From contig CACXJZ010000015.1 in assembly GCA_902768105.1 (NCBI GenBank), positions 1-55,219 on the forward strand: a stretch of DNA of 55,219 nt. Direction: 5' to 3'. The notes under the pieces are model-generated. The model ran no database searches, was not told the DNA's origin, and saw only the letters and a program-made list of their open reading frames with translations. Below, piece after piece: positions 1 to 7,449 of this stretch (positions are counted from its first letter, which is position 1; the number at the start of each line of letters is the position of its first letter). This DNA is from an uncultured Prevotellaceae bacterium (GTDB lineage Bacteria; Bacteroidota; Bacteroidia; Bacteroidales; Bacteroidaceae). A program made the position numbers and the translations under genes.

Positions 1-937
1 GGCACCGGTCAGTCCGTGTTTCTGAATCAGCGTCTCGCACACCTTGCAGAGCATCAGGCAGCAGGTCATTCTTTGCGCCGTCACGCAGACACGGAAGCGC
101 TGACGGGCACGGATGCGGTCGTCGTTCTTCATCGTCTCCACGCGGATGCGCTCCACCCACTCACGGCCCTTTGCCTCGAGTTTCGGTAGCACCACCTCGC
201 CCTGCATCAGCGGTAGCAGGTGGGCTATCTGCTGGATGCGCTCGCGCTGGCGGTCGGTCAGCACGTAGGGCTTGTCTTCTAGCGGAGCGAAGGTGTTGTC
301 GGGCGTGCGGGCCACGGCGATACGGCTCTGGAAACCGTCGGTGTAGTTGGACACCACGCGATAGAGCGCATCGGGCGTGCCGCACATGCAGACATTCCAC
401 AACAGCTTGTCGATATGCACGTTCACCGCATCGGCACTCCTTGCCTCACGCTCGTACTTCGTGCCGTCGTAGCTCTGGCGCAGCATCACCGAATCTGTGC
501 CACCGTGTCCGCCTCAGGCGTAAACGAAAAGGCGTGCTTGCCCTCCGTGTTGGCCAGTCGCTCAGCCAGGTTGGCAACGGTGTTGTTCAGCGTCAGACAA
601 CGCACAGGAAGCTTCGGCTCTTCGGGTTGCTCCTTCTTGTTCTTCGCCGCCCGCTTCTTGGCGCGCCACTCGTCCTCCTGCATCTGGTACATCTTGTCGA
701 GCGCCGTCACCTCGCTCATCCACGCCTCCACCACGGGGTCGATGCCACCCTTGCCCGAGGCGAAGTCACCGGCGATGTAGCTGATGAGGTTCAGCCCTCG
801 CTTCTGACCGTGCACGTCGAGCGTCACTCCCGTAGCCAGCGTACCGATGCAGGGGCAGATGGCGGTCACCACAGGCATTGTCAGCTGAGGACCTACGGCG
901 TCGATGGAGTCGCGGATGCCCATCGGCAACCCCCTAA

Positions 938-1034
938 ACAGCCTCCCCCTATCCCCCTCCAAAGGGAGAGGGGACTCATCATCGTCGGGATCCTCACTCC
1001 CCTCCCTTTTTGGGGAGGGGTCGGGGGTGAGGCT
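938..1034. repeat. GC-rich modular repeat inside the DUF3987 gene
   Basis: Two oppositely oriented cassettes of the CCCCTCCC / GGGGAGGGGTCGGGGG type lie in the coding region. Read on the minus strand they give LTPDPSPKREGS followed by SPLPLEGDRGR, in frame. They look inserted between conserved parts of the protein. Confidence 0.75.
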
Positions 1035-1320
1035 ACTGAGCGTATTCCTTAGCCTCATTGGAAACCCGTTAAACTCCGACGCGAGGGCGCTCCTGATCTT
1101 CGCGCGCTTCTCCTCCAGCGGAAAGCCGTCGTAGCAGGGAATCACCTGGTCGAGCCACTCGAAGCTCCGTCCGCAGATGTGCCTCAGGTCGCAAGCCAGC
1201 TGGTAGGTCAGCGTGTCGCGGTCGCCCCGTGTAGGCTCAAACCCTCGGTTGTTCACCTCCCAGTACTTCCGGATAATGTCCGTGAACGGGATGCCGTGAT
1301 AGTGCGTCGGGAACGACGCA

Positions 1321-1391
1321 GGACTTACGGATTCACGGATTTTCGGACTTACGGACTCCGTAGTTCCTTGATTCCGTGGTTCCGTAGATTC
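1321..1391. repeat. Low-complexity repeat (TTACGGA/TTCCGTG units) inside the DUF3987 gene
   Basis: Short imperfect units such as GGACTTACGGA and TTCCGTGGTTCCGTAG encode EPRNQGTTESVSPKIRESVS in the linker between the N-terminal domain and the next conserved block. It belongs to the set of intragenic micro-repeats described in the findings. Confidence 0.6.
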
Positions 1392-1680
1392 TTCTTTTAT
1401 CTCGAAGATATCATCTGAGAGGAAAACAAGTTCCTTCTCCGTCGTGGTAAAGAACACGCGGGTGATATCCTTCGCACCCTTGTCGAAATCCACGCCGAGC
1501 AATTCGCTCGCCCACTTGAGGTTTTCCTCCTGACTCAGCTCCGGGTGACGCTTGAACACCAGGTGATAACCCTTCGTGGCCGAGCGTTCGAGCATCAGCA
1601 GCCCGAGTTCCTCCTTCTTCGACAGCACCTGCTCGGGCACCTTCCTCAGCCATTCAGACTCTTCTTCAGACGAGCATTCT

Positions 1681-1717
1681 TTCTCCCCTCCTTTTTGGGA
1701 GGGGTCGGGGGTAGGCT
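1681..1717. repeat. Copy of the GGGAGGGGTCGGGGG repeat
   Basis: This copy matches the right half of the repeat at 938-1034 (CTCCTTTTTGGGAGGGGTCGGGGGT) and encodes PTPDPSQKGGEK in the DUF3987 gene. Confidence 0.7.
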
Positions 1718-1998
1718 TCCAGTCGATGTCCATGCCCACCGTCGTGCTCATCCGTTTCGAGCCTTTCAGCGTGCCGTCGTCGTTGGGCAGACACGAATAG
1801 TTCATCTGCACCAGCCTGTTCTTGCGGCTCTCATCGCCCTGGCGCACAGCCTTTAGGATGTCCTGCTGTTCGCCGCCGTTGCGCAACGCCATATACTCCT
1901 CTCGGTTCTGGACGGGGCGCATCCTTTTCGCCCCATCCTTATAGTAAATTACATGTACACTCATAGTTATATCCGTTTAATCCGTGAAATCCGTTGTT

Positions 1999-2685
1999 TC
2001 AAAAGTTCGGGTAGCCGAGTTTCGCATTAAGGAATCGCAAGCCGTTGAGCGTCCACGTCATGTACGTGCGGACCTTTTTCTCACCCTTCAGCGAGTAAGA
2101 GACATGCGTGCGCAGGCGCACCAGGTCGCGGTCGGCCAGGTCGTCAGAGATGTTCCAGTGTCCGTGCCGGCGGTACTGGATGCCCATGTCCGAGAGCACA
2201 TGGTTGAAGTCAAACACCGTCATGTTGAACGTCTTCGCCACCTGCGTCGCCGTCAGCGTGTCCTCAGCAGGTTCGTTCACCAGTCGCAGGCCCTCACCGA
2301 TAATCTCGTCGGCCAAACGCAGAATCTCCTTCGGCTCCGGCAAACATCTTACCTCTGACCTCTTCCTTCTTACATCAGCCTTCTCCAGTTCTTCCCATCG
2401 CACCACCAGCTTGGCGCGAGCCTCGTCGTTGAACTTCGTGGCGATGTAGAGGCACTCGGTTTTGGTCAGCGAGTAGCAAGGGCGAAGCTCGCCTTTCTTG
2501 TCTCTGTATTCAACGAGGGAAAAATTTCCTCCGTTAACTTTCCTCCATGCTGGTTCCATCTTTCGGATGGCTTTCAGCACATCATTATGAGGTTTACCTG
2601 TCACCTCGGCAATCTCGAGTGACGTCATGTGTTGGTTGTCGTTTCCGACGTGTGTTGTCTGTAAAGAAATAATTGTTGTTTCCAT
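1999..2685 (-). CDS. Rha family phage regulatory protein with KilAC/ANT C-terminal domain
   Basis: 228 residues from the chosen start (METTIISLQ). A start 33 nt upstream is possible but adds a non-conserved MLLLAKKSTQN. The N-terminal half (about residues 10-90) is Rha-like: MTSLEIAEVTGKPHNDVLKAIRKM, then YSLTKTECLYIATKFND. The C-terminal half (about 140-225) resembles the KilAC phage antirepressor domain (TATQVAKTFN, GIQYRRHGHWNI, MTWTLNGLRFL). Such proteins are DNA-binding regulators of temperate phages and integrated elements. The linker contains DVRRKRSEVRCLPEP, encoded by one of the short repeats. It lies 34 nt upstream of the DUF3987 gene on the same strand and may be cotranscribed with it. 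No integrase or other phage gene is visible, so this is probably a remnant or a domesticated regulator. Confidence 0.85.
   Translation of the reverse strand: METTIISLQTTHVGNDNQHMTSLEIAEVTGKPHNDVLKAIRKMEPAWRKVNGGNFSLVEYRDKKGELRPCYSLTKTECLYIATKFNDEARAKLVVRWEELEKADVRRKRSEVRCLPEPKEILRLADEIIGEGLRLVNEPAEDTLTATQVAKTFNMTVFDFNHVLSDMGIQYRRHGHWNISDDLADRDLVRLRTHVSYSLKGEKKVRTYMTWTLNGLRFLNAKLGYPNF
2345..2378. repeat. Short repeat encoding RRKRSEVR
   Basis: The units CTTACCTCTGACCTCTTCC, read on the minus strand, give KRSEVR-type peptide in the linker of the Rha-like protein. It is similar in style to the repeat at 32885-32958. Confidence 0.45.
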
Positions 2686-2775
2686 ATTTTGAGTTGATTT
2701 TTTAGCGAGAAGAAGCATTCAGATTCTTTGGCCATTTACTCGAGAATATCATCCTCCGCTCCAACTCAAGATTTC

Positions 2776-3060
2776 TTATTTATTTACTTTTACGATATCA
2801 GTTGCAAGTATCTCCTGGAACGTCTGTCCCTGATACTCGTGCGTAGAGAATCGCATGGTTGCGATGACGAGGTCGCCCTCGTAGAACTTGCACACCGCGA
2901 GGTTGCCCAGCATGGCGCACACATACTCGTTTTCAAACTTCGAGCCGCCCAGCTCGCGAAGCACAATGTTGCACTTCTTGATCTGACCCGACTCACTCTT
3001 TGTTGACTGTACGCTGAAGGCCTCGCCCTGGCGTACCACTCTTAAGATTTTTGCTTCCAT
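2776..3060 (-). CDS. Small OB-fold-like protein, function unknown
   Basis: 94 residues. The pattern of short beta strands (VVRQGEAFSVQSTKS, KKCNIVLRELGG, EYVCAMLGNLAV, GDLVIATMRFSTHEYQGQTFQEILATDIVKV) suggests a single OB-fold barrel, as in small single-strand DNA-binding proteins. No specific family is recognised with certainty. There is no signal peptide or membrane segment. It lies 90 nt upstream of the Rha-like gene on the same strand, in a row of mobile-element-like genes, which fits a nucleic-acid role. That role is inferred. Confidence 0.6.
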   Translation of the reverse strand: MEAKILRVVRQGEAFSVQSTKSESGQIKKCNIVLRELGGSKFENEYVCAMLGNLAVCKFYEGDLVIATMRFSTHEYQGQTFQEILATDIVKVNK

Positions 3061-3213
3061 TTTATTAATCTTTAAATTGTAAACTTATTTAATGCACTTT
3101 TTTTCGCTTTCCATTGGAAGTATAGTCATTTTTCCACCGGCCTACCGGCTGAGTCGTTGTATCAGTAAGTTAATGAGCACCGTCAATCGTTCGTTGACGA
3201 TGCGAAATTAGAC

Positions 3214-3251
3214 AAAAAAAAGAGGCGCATGAAACAACGTCATGCACCTCT
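3214..3251 (-). terminator. Intrinsic terminator of the NHF-motif operon
   Basis: A 12-bp stem with one mismatch (AGAGGCGCATGA / TCATGCACCTCT, 7-nt loop) is followed on the minus strand by a run of T. It begins 41 nt after the stop codon at 3292. Between stop and hairpin are four imperfect copies of TGTAGGTTT (3251-3286). The rest of 3061-3213 has a short palindrome (TTCCATTGGAA near 3110) and an inverted repeat CGTCAA/TTGACG at 3181-3199, but no gene. Confidence 0.75.
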
Positions 3252-3291
3252 GTAGGTTTTTCTGTAGGTTCTGCAGGTTTATCAGTAGGTT

Positions 3292-3744
3292 TTATGCTTT
3301 CAAGCGCTCCTCTACGGCATTCTTATACGCTTCCACAAGTTTCAGCACACGCTGCTTGGCTCCGTTCTGCGCCCACTTGTCGACATGCAGACGCATATAG
3401 GGATTGTTCCTGAACGTGCTCGACAACAGCCCCTCCTGACAATGGAAGTCGCGCTCAAACTGGCTCATGTTGTCAGCATAGCCATAGCAGTCGCGACACG
3501 TACAGAAGATGACCGTCAGGGCACTGCCACTCCAAAAGTATTCGCGCACACTTTCGACACACGCCACCAGCGTCAATACGTCAGGCTGCTCGTCGTTCTG
3601 CACAACTGCGGGTGCCGCCGCCTGTTGGGTGACCGTCGACCCTGACATGGCAAACACACAGCCCGTAATGTTGCCGTTGAACACCTGGCAGTTCGAGCCT
3701 GCCGCAAAGTGGTTTACAACATTTTTCTGATCATCTTTTTCCAT
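3292..3744 (-). CDS. Unknown protein with N-terminal NHF..GS..QVFN motif
   Basis: 150 residues. After a short charged start, residues 11-31 carry N-H-F-x-x-G-S-x-x-Q-V-F-N-x-x-I-T-G. A short Ala/Pro/Val linker (about 32-52) leads into a probably globular C-terminal domain with five cysteines (VACVESVREYFW, FCTCRDCYGYADNMSQFERDF) and a charged helical end. The same motif sits at the C-terminal end of the preceding gene's product. The gene overlaps that gene by 31 nt in another frame and ends at a good terminator, so it is the last gene of the unit. I do not recognise a named family. The motif resembles, in length and in its G-x-x-x-Q-V-x-N pattern, short self-assembly motifs shared by neighbouring bacterial signalling genes; this is a hypothesis. 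Confidence 0.75.
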   Translation of the reverse strand: MEKDDQKNVVNHFAAGSNCQVFNGNITGCVFAMSGSTVTQQAAAPAVVQNDEQPDVLTLVACVESVREYFWSGSALTVIFCTCRDCYGYADNMSQFERDFHCQEGLLSSTFRNNPYMRLHVDKWAQNGAKQRVLKLVEAYKNAVEERLKA

Positions 3745-4205
3745 CTCTTCTTTTTCTTGTTTTCGTCTTTCACTTTTCTGGAAAACTTACCGTTCACCTT
3801 GTCGTTGAACACCTGCGAGCTACTGCCCGACTCGAAATGGTTGTGAATCTCCAACGGCTTCGCATGGACTTCAGCCTCCAAGTGCTGCCGCTCTGACTCC
3901 AGATGCTCATTCCTGGCCTCCAGCAGCTGTCGTCGCAGGTCGTCAGTCTCCGACTGGTGCTGCTGACACATGCTGGTTATCTCCTGCTCCTTCCGCTCCA
4001 GCTGTTCGTTCAGCATATCAATCTCCGACTGTTTCTGCTCAAGTTCATCCTTCTGACGGTCAATCTCAGCCAACAGCTCGCCAGCAGCCTCCAGCACCCG
4101 CAGATGGTTACCCATGGCCAGCTGCTGCTCCTGCAGACGGTCCTTCTCGCGTTCAACACTCCTCCTGGCATCGGCGCACCAGTCCTTCATCTCCTCATAG
4201 TTCAT
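3714..4205 (-). CDS. Coiled-coil protein with C-terminal NHF..GS..QVFN motif
   Basis: 163 residues. Residues about 15-115 form one long charged coiled coil (heptad-like LQEQQLAMGNHLRVLE, QKDELEQKQSEIDML, DDLRRQLLEARNEH). It is followed by the motif at 122-141 (N-H-F-E-S-G-S-S-S-Q-V-F-N, then V-N-G) and a very basic tail (KKKKRWKKMIRK). The motif matches the N-terminal motif of the next gene at about ten positions. The start ATG overlaps the stop of the upstream 43-residue gene (ATGA), and the 3' end overlaps the next gene by 31 nt, so the three genes are translationally coupled. Function is unknown. The coiled coil could oligomerise and present the motif. Confidence 0.8.
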   Translation of the reverse strand: MNYEEMKDWCADARRSVEREKDRLQEQQLAMGNHLRVLEAAGELLAEIDRQKDELEQKQSEIDMLNEQLERKEQEITSMCQQHQSETDDLRRQLLEARNEHLESERQHLEAEVHAKPLEIHNHFESGSSSQVFNDKVNGKFSRKVKDENKKKKRWKKMIRKML

Positions 4206-4333
4206 TCCGCAAGCTCCTCCTTCAGATTAAAGAGTCTGCATACATAGTCAACGACGGCTTGTGCAAACGCACATATGCCCAGGAATCCTACCGAAAAAAG
4301 GGCGATAGATACTAAATTTGTCATAGCACTCAT
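4202..4333 (-). CDS. 43-residue single-pass membrane protein
   Basis: The ATG at 4333 opens a 43-residue frame. Hydrophobic residues 6-28 (NLVSIALFSVGFLGICAFAQ) can span a membrane, followed by a short amphipathic, partly charged tail (DYVCRLFNLKEELAE). It ends in an ATGA overlap with the coiled-coil gene, which is the main support for translation. The sequence before it is A/T-rich (TTTAATTTAAAAAA), as is usual for Bacteroidota starts. No named family is recognised. Its place at the head of the shared-motif unit suggests a membrane anchor or effector for that unit (inference). Confidence 0.65.
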   Translation of the reverse strand: MSAMTNLVSIALFSVGFLGICAFAQAVVDYVCRLFNLKEELAE

Positions 4334-4385
4334 TTTTTTAAATTAAACATTTATGTTTCAGTTATCGAGTGCGAAGATACAACAA

Positions 4386-4413
4386 AGGGTGTCCCAAAAA
4401 TCGGGGACACCCT
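4386..4413 (-). terminator. Hairpin after the WYL regulator gene, close to the next promoter
   Basis: A perfect 10-bp stem (AGGGTGTCCC / GGGACACCCT) with an 8-nt loop lies 9-36 nt past the WYL stop. There is no strong T-run on the minus strand. A TATCTTCG sequence just downstream (minus strand, near 4371-4378) could be the -7 box of the three-gene unit, which would put its -33 region inside the hairpin. Confidence 0.6.
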
Positions 4414-4421
4414 CTCAAAAA

Positions 4422-5303
4422 TTAATATCTATTAAGAATTTCTTCTATAATTTTACATATTTTAAGCCGAAGTTCAGGTGGATTCAGCACTTCCACGCCC
4501 TGGTCGTACTTCAGCAGTTCGCCGATGAAGTCGGGCGTGGGCCTGATGTCGAACGAGAAGTCGGCATAGTCCTCGGTGGTGGCTATCTCCTGCTGCGACT
4601 GGTGCAGTGGCAGCGTGCGCAGGTAGTTGGCCGTCTTACCGTAGGCACGCAACACCACATGCTCCAGTGGCGTCGTCTCGTCGGTCAGCACGCCGTAGTA
4701 CTCGCCGAAGAACCGCTCGGGCGAGAAGTCGGCAGGCATCACAAACGTCTCGTCGGTCATCTCCACCGACAGCATACGGTCCAGTGAGTAAGTGGCCATG
4801 TGGTGGCCCGTGAACACCAGCAGATACCAGCGACGGCCCCACAGCTTCAGCACGTAGGGCTCCACCGACTTCTCGCTCACCTCGCAGCCAAAGCGCTGGT
4901 AGCGCATATGCAGGCGGCGGTTCAGTCTGATGGCCTTGATGATTATCGGCAGGTACTGCTCGCCCTCGGGCACGTTCTCCAGCACGATGCGATCCTTCAC
5001 CGTCTGGCTGTCGGCCAGAGCCACGTTCACCGTCATCGTCGATAACAGCCAGCTCTCTATCGTGTGGTCGGTCAGTTCGTTCGGGTTCGCAAAATAATAC
5101 TGGTACTTCTCGTCGCAATCCATCACCAGGCCGAACAACTCGAAAATCTTGTCACGATAACGGTTGAACGACGAGCGAAAGAGCACGTCGCCCATCTTGT
5201 CGGCGGTCCATTTCTCTTGTAGTTTCTTCAGCGTGATTCGACCATTCTGCCTGATGGTCGTTATCAGCCACAAGCACTGTCGAATAGTATTACTTTGTGT
5301 CAT
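4422..5303 (-). CDS. WYL domain transcriptional regulator
   Basis: 293 residues. A winged-helix-like N-terminus (about 1-75: IRQCLWLITTIRQNGRITLKKLQEKW, SSFNRYRDKIFELFG) precedes a WYL domain (about 130-215: IIKAIRLNRRLHMRYQRFG, EPYVLKLWGRRWYLLVFT, YSLDRM) and a WCX-like C-terminal part. WYL domains bind nucleic acid or small ligands, and the family often regulates defence and stress loci. It lies 88 nt upstream of the three-gene NHF-motif unit on the same strand, with only a hairpin between, so it is a good candidate for that unit's regulator. It has normal length and no visible defect. Confidence 0.9.
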   Translation of the reverse strand: MTQSNTIRQCLWLITTIRQNGRITLKKLQEKWTADKMGDVLFRSSFNRYRDKIFELFGLVMDCDEKYQYYFANPNELTDHTIESWLLSTMTVNVALADSQTVKDRIVLENVPEGEQYLPIIIKAIRLNRRLHMRYQRFGCEVSEKSVEPYVLKLWGRRWYLLVFTGHHMATYSLDRMLSVEMTDETFVMPADFSPERFFGEYYGVLTDETTPLEHVVLRAYGKTANYLRTLPLHQSQQEIATTEDYADFSFDIRPTPDFIGELLKYDQGVEVLNPPELRLKICKIIEEILNRY

Positions 5304-5383
5304 TGCTTATTTCTTTGTGGGGTTCATGGGGTTATTAGGCCAGAAAATCTTTATCTTCGTCCATAAATCTTTTCTAATTCCAT

Positions 5384-5392
5384 GCAAAGGTA
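5384..5392 (-). promoter_or_regulatory. Probable -7 box of the WYL gene
   Basis: TACCTTTGC on the minus strand, 81 nt upstream of the WYL start, matches the Bacteroidota TAnnTTTG box. No good TTTG is seen 19-20 nt upstream of it. The 330-nt gap 5304-5633 is very A/T-rich and contains this box and the divergent promoter at 5577-5608. I see no gene in it. Confidence 0.6.
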
Positions 5393-5576
5393 CGAAAATT
5401 CCAGCACATATTGACCGACTTTTTAAAAAAAATATATTATTTGCATTTTGTTGGTAAACAGATGAGTTTTGCGTTTTTTTCTGCAAAATATTTGGAGGTA
5501 TCATATATTATTTGGTGTCAATCCGCAGGTAAAATAGGCGAATATAAAAAACTATTTTGTATTCATTGTTCCAAAA

Positions 5577-5608
5577 TTTGTTTTATTCATTTATTTATCC
5601 TATCTTTG
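5577..5608 (+). promoter_or_regulatory. Promoter of the toxin-antitoxin operon
   Basis: TTTG at 5577-5580, 20 nt, then TATCTTTG at 5601-5608: an ideal Bacteroidota sigma-70 promoter. The antitoxin ATG follows 25 nt after the box. Confidence 0.8.
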
Positions 5609-5633
5609 CACGCAGAATCAAAAGAAAGAAGTT

Positions 5634-5867
5634 ATGACAGCAATACAGATGAATGCAGAGATTCTTCGCAATATGAGCATTATTGCTGAGGATGAGAATC
5701 TGCTGAAACGAGCCGCGAAATATCTACGCAAACTCGTAGCAGAGAAGGATGACCCCACCTTGATGACGAAGGAAGATTTCTTCGCCAAGATAGAACGTGC
5801 AAGGAAACAGCCAGGTAAGCAATTTGCCAACATAGAGGAACTTGACCAATACATCAAGAGCTTATGA
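5634..5867 (+). CDS. Antitoxin of a YoeB-type toxin-antitoxin pair
   Basis: 77 residues: an N-terminal helical part (MTAIQMNAEILRNMSIIAEDENLLKRAAKYLRKLVAEK) and an acidic/polar C-terminus (KEDFFAKIERARKQPGKQFANIEELDQYIKSL) of the kind that wraps the toxin. The stop overlaps the toxin start by 4 nt (ATGA), the classical arrangement. Such antitoxins bind and silence the toxin and usually repress their own promoter with it. The identification rests mainly on the neighbour. The region is clearly more A/T-rich than the genes around it, a sign of transfer. Confidence 0.8.
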   Translation: MTAIQMNAEILRNMSIIAEDENLLKRAAKYLRKLVAEKDDPTLMTKEDFFAKIERARKQPGKQFANIEELDQYIKSL

Positions 5868-6142
5868 GTCGCTATAATGTTGAGATAAAGGAACAGGCTC
5901 AGCATGACCTTAAAATACTGAGTAAGAGTGAACCAAAAGCCTACCAGAAGGCTCTTGCACTCATTGCAGAACTTTACGACCATCCACAAACAGGAACAGG
6001 CAAACCTGAACCACTTAAGGGTGGCGGAGGTACATTGTGGAGTCGTCGTATTACCAAGAAGCACCGATTGATTTACGAGATTATTGATACAGTAGTTCAT
6101 GTGGATGTTCTTTCCGCCTATGGGCATTATGATGACAAATAA
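5864..6142 (+). CDS. YoeB/Txe family mRNA interferase toxin
   Basis: 92 residues, the usual length for YoeB. Family features are visible: the helical start (IKEQAQHDLKILSKSEPKAYQKALALIAEL), the GTGKPEPLKG segment before the sheet, the basic stretch WSRRITKKHRLIYEI, and the C-terminal end AYGHYDDK with the His-Tyr pair typical of the active site. It is expected to cleave mRNA on the ribosome. It overlaps the antitoxin by 4 nt and lies 26 nt before a membrane protein gene that may share the transcript. Confidence 0.9.
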   Translation: MSRYNVEIKEQAQHDLKILSKSEPKAYQKALALIAELYDHPQTGTGKPEPLKGGGGTLWSRRITKKHRLIYEIIDTVVHVDVLSAYGHYDDK

Positions 6143-6168
6143 GTAATTCATAAATCATACAAAAAGAA

Positions 6169-6513
6169 ATGACTAAGCTGAAAAAGTTCTTAGATTTCTG
6201 TTATGAGCATCATTGGCTGATAACTCTTTCCATGTATTCTATAGCGATGGCTATATTCGCATTTTTTTTCACAGGAGCTCCAGCCATTTTCGTGTGGTTA
6301 TGCATTCTATATATATTAGTTTGTAGTGTCATCCAGATATGGAATATTGTATGTTCGTTAAGAGAAGGAGAATACGAACGTGCTTTAATAATACTTGTAT
6401 TTCATTCCTTGGGCGTATTAATATCTGCAGGTTTTATATTTGGTAATACGAAATATACGGTTCGTTATCTGATAGAATCTAATATCTTTGTTCCCTATGG
6501 AACGGGACATTGA
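6169..6513 (+). CDS. Small membrane protein of unknown function
   Basis: 114 residues with three likely membrane spans (about 14-34, 38-60 and 74-94). It starts 26 nt after the toxin stop, in the same A/T-rich patch, and has no promoter of its own that I can see. No family is recognised. It may be a passenger of the toxin-antitoxin module. The sequence after its stop (6514-6570) has no clear gene, only short odd reading frames that may be debris. Confidence 0.6.
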   Translation: MTKLKKFLDFCYEHHWLITLSMYSIAMAIFAFFFTGAPAIFVWLCILYILVCSVIQIWNIVCSLREGEYERALIILVFHSLGVLISAGFIFGNTKYTVRYLIESNIFVPYGTGH

Positions 6514-6574
6514 AGGTGCTGGCCGACGTGAAGATCGACGGCCCGAAGGGGAAAGTCAACCGTCCCCTTTGTGT

Positions 6575-6607
6575 AAAAACGCCCGCAGTCCACAAGAACC
6601 ACGGGCG
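6575..6607 (-). terminator. Terminator of the lipoprotein gene
   Basis: CGCCCG / CGGGCG stem followed on the minus strand by GTTTTTAC, 26-58 nt past the stop of the lipoprotein gene at 6633. Confidence 0.65.
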
Positions 6608-6632
6608 CTGAAAAGTTTTAATATTTACAGAT

Positions 6633-7199
6633 TTACTTATTGGTCTTCGGTGTGATGTTGTCGATAACCTCCTGCAGACGCTCAAAGGCAACGTCCTTGT
6701 GGTTGTCGTCCTTCAGCGGACCCTGTACCTGGATGCTGATCCAGCCAGCCTCGCCTTCCTTGGCACCCTCGATACCGATAACCGTAGCGGCGCGCAGCAC
6801 GTAGCCGCTGGCACCCTCCTTGTAAAAGGTGGTGTAGGTCTTACCGTTGCCCGTTACCTCCTTGTCGGCAGTCATCTTGTCGTTCTCCTGCTCCTTCGAC
6901 CAAGAAGCAATGTCACCCTTCAGGCTGCCAGCGATGCTGACGTTGATGTTGGGCTGGTGAGCAGTCTTGATATAGACCTTGCCAAACTCAGGCTTGCTGC
7001 TCTCCTTGAACGTCTCCGTCATTTTGTAGGTAAAGAACTCCATGTCATACAGGTTGGGGTCGGCTGCAGCTGCGGGTTCAGCCTCAGCTACTGCCGTAGA
7101 GTCCTGATTTTCTGTGTTCTGTGCACTCTTGTTTCCACACGATGCCATCATGAATGCTGCTACAGCAACAATGGCAAAAGAAAAAAATGATTTCTTCAT
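6633..7199 (-). CDS. Small lipoprotein, function unknown
   Basis: 188 residues from MKKSFFSFAI. The longer frame upstream is rejected because the promoter lies inside it. A signal peptide with a lipobox (VAAFMMASC, Cys at about 20) is followed by a disordered Asn/Glu/Ala stretch and a compact domain from about residue 50 (YDMEFFTYKMTETFKESSKPEFGKVYIKTA, GKTYTTFYKEGASGYVLRAATVIG, FERLQEVIDNITP). It is probably anchored in the outer or inner membrane. No named family is recognised. The gene has its own promoter (7337-7367) with a palindromic repeat over the start of transcription, and its own terminator. Confidence 0.75.
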   Translation of the reverse strand: MKKSFFSFAIVAVAAFMMASCGNKSAQNTENQDSTAVAEAEPAAAADPNLYDMEFFTYKMTETFKESSKPEFGKVYIKTAHQPNINVSIAGSLKGDIASWSKEQENDKMTADKEVTGNGKTYTTFYKEGASGYVLRAATVIGIEGAKEGEAGWISIQVQGPLKDDNHKDVAFERLQEVIDNITPKTNK

Positions 7200-7278
7200 T
7201 TTACGTTTTTTTAATGGGTTAATAATTATGTTTATGATTAATCTTTCTCTATTTCGGCCGACAAAGCTGCGGTTAAGC

Positions 7279-7337
7279 GAGCGCCATGATGCTTGCATCA
7301 ATGGCCAAGCGTGAGCAGTTTCGCACACTTCGTGTGC
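7279..7337. repeat. Palindromic dispersed element, copy A
   Basis: Plus-strand order: GAGCGC, a hairpin with CTTGC-containing loop (CCATGATGC / GCATCAATGG), GCCAAGCGTGAGC, AGTTTCG, then a palindrome GCACACTTCGTGTGC that runs into the -7 box of the lipoprotein gene. Copies B (48265-48322) and C (47669-47707) share the constant parts but have different, still complementary stems. Confidence 0.7.
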
Positions 7338-7367
7338 AAAGATAATGGAAATTCCTGAAACCACAAA
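7337..7367 (-). promoter_or_regulatory. Promoter of the lipoprotein gene
   Basis: Minus strand TTTG (7364-7367), 19 nt, TATCTTTG (7337-7344). Transcription should start near 7330, inside the palindrome 7323-7337. The leader would be about 130 nt. The gap 7200-7563 holds this promoter, repeat copy A and the hairpins at 7415-7449 and 7468-7490, and no gene. Confidence 0.75.
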
Positions 7368-7414
7368 ATATAAAGCAGAAAAAAATTCACCCGCCATCCC
7401 AGTGATAGACGAAG

Positions 7415-7449
7415 AAGGGCCTGCTCCGCGTGGTGCGAAGCAGGCCCTT
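7415..7449 (-). terminator. Terminator after the fimbrillin-like pseudogene
   Basis: A perfect 11-bp stem AAGGGCCTGCT / AGCAGGCCCTT with a 13-nt loop, about 115 nt past the stop at 7564. A second inverted repeat (CACAGGGGG / CCCCGTGTG, 7468-7490) lies between. Confidence 0.65.

Larger units (their letters stand above)
1..1964 (-). pseudogene. VirE-N / DUF3987 family protein, frameshifted and cut by the window edge
   Basis: The first 492 codons (1964 down to 486) begin with a BT4734/VirE-N-like domain (MSVHVIYYKDG, then TTVGMDIDW) and run into a DUF3987-like P-loop region (IAGDFASGKGG, about residues 390-400). The frame stops right after DTVAQIR at 486. A second frame continues from about 503 to position 1 without a stop and carries the expected rest of the family (VMLRQSYDG, LLWNVCMCGTPDALYRVV, NYTDGFQSRIAVARTPDN). 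From memory of the family, about eight residues are missing at the junction, so a small out-of-frame deletion is likelier than a single-base slip. Three low-complexity insertions sit inside the reading frame. The family is common in Bacteroidota mobile or prophage-like regions; its exact role is not established. A sequencing error is possible. Confidence 0.8.

Noticed and set aside
6514-6574. Possible gene remnant after the small membrane protein (frame reading LKVLADVKIDGPKGKVNRP)
   Set aside because: It looks protein-like but is very short, has no start and matches nothing I can name.
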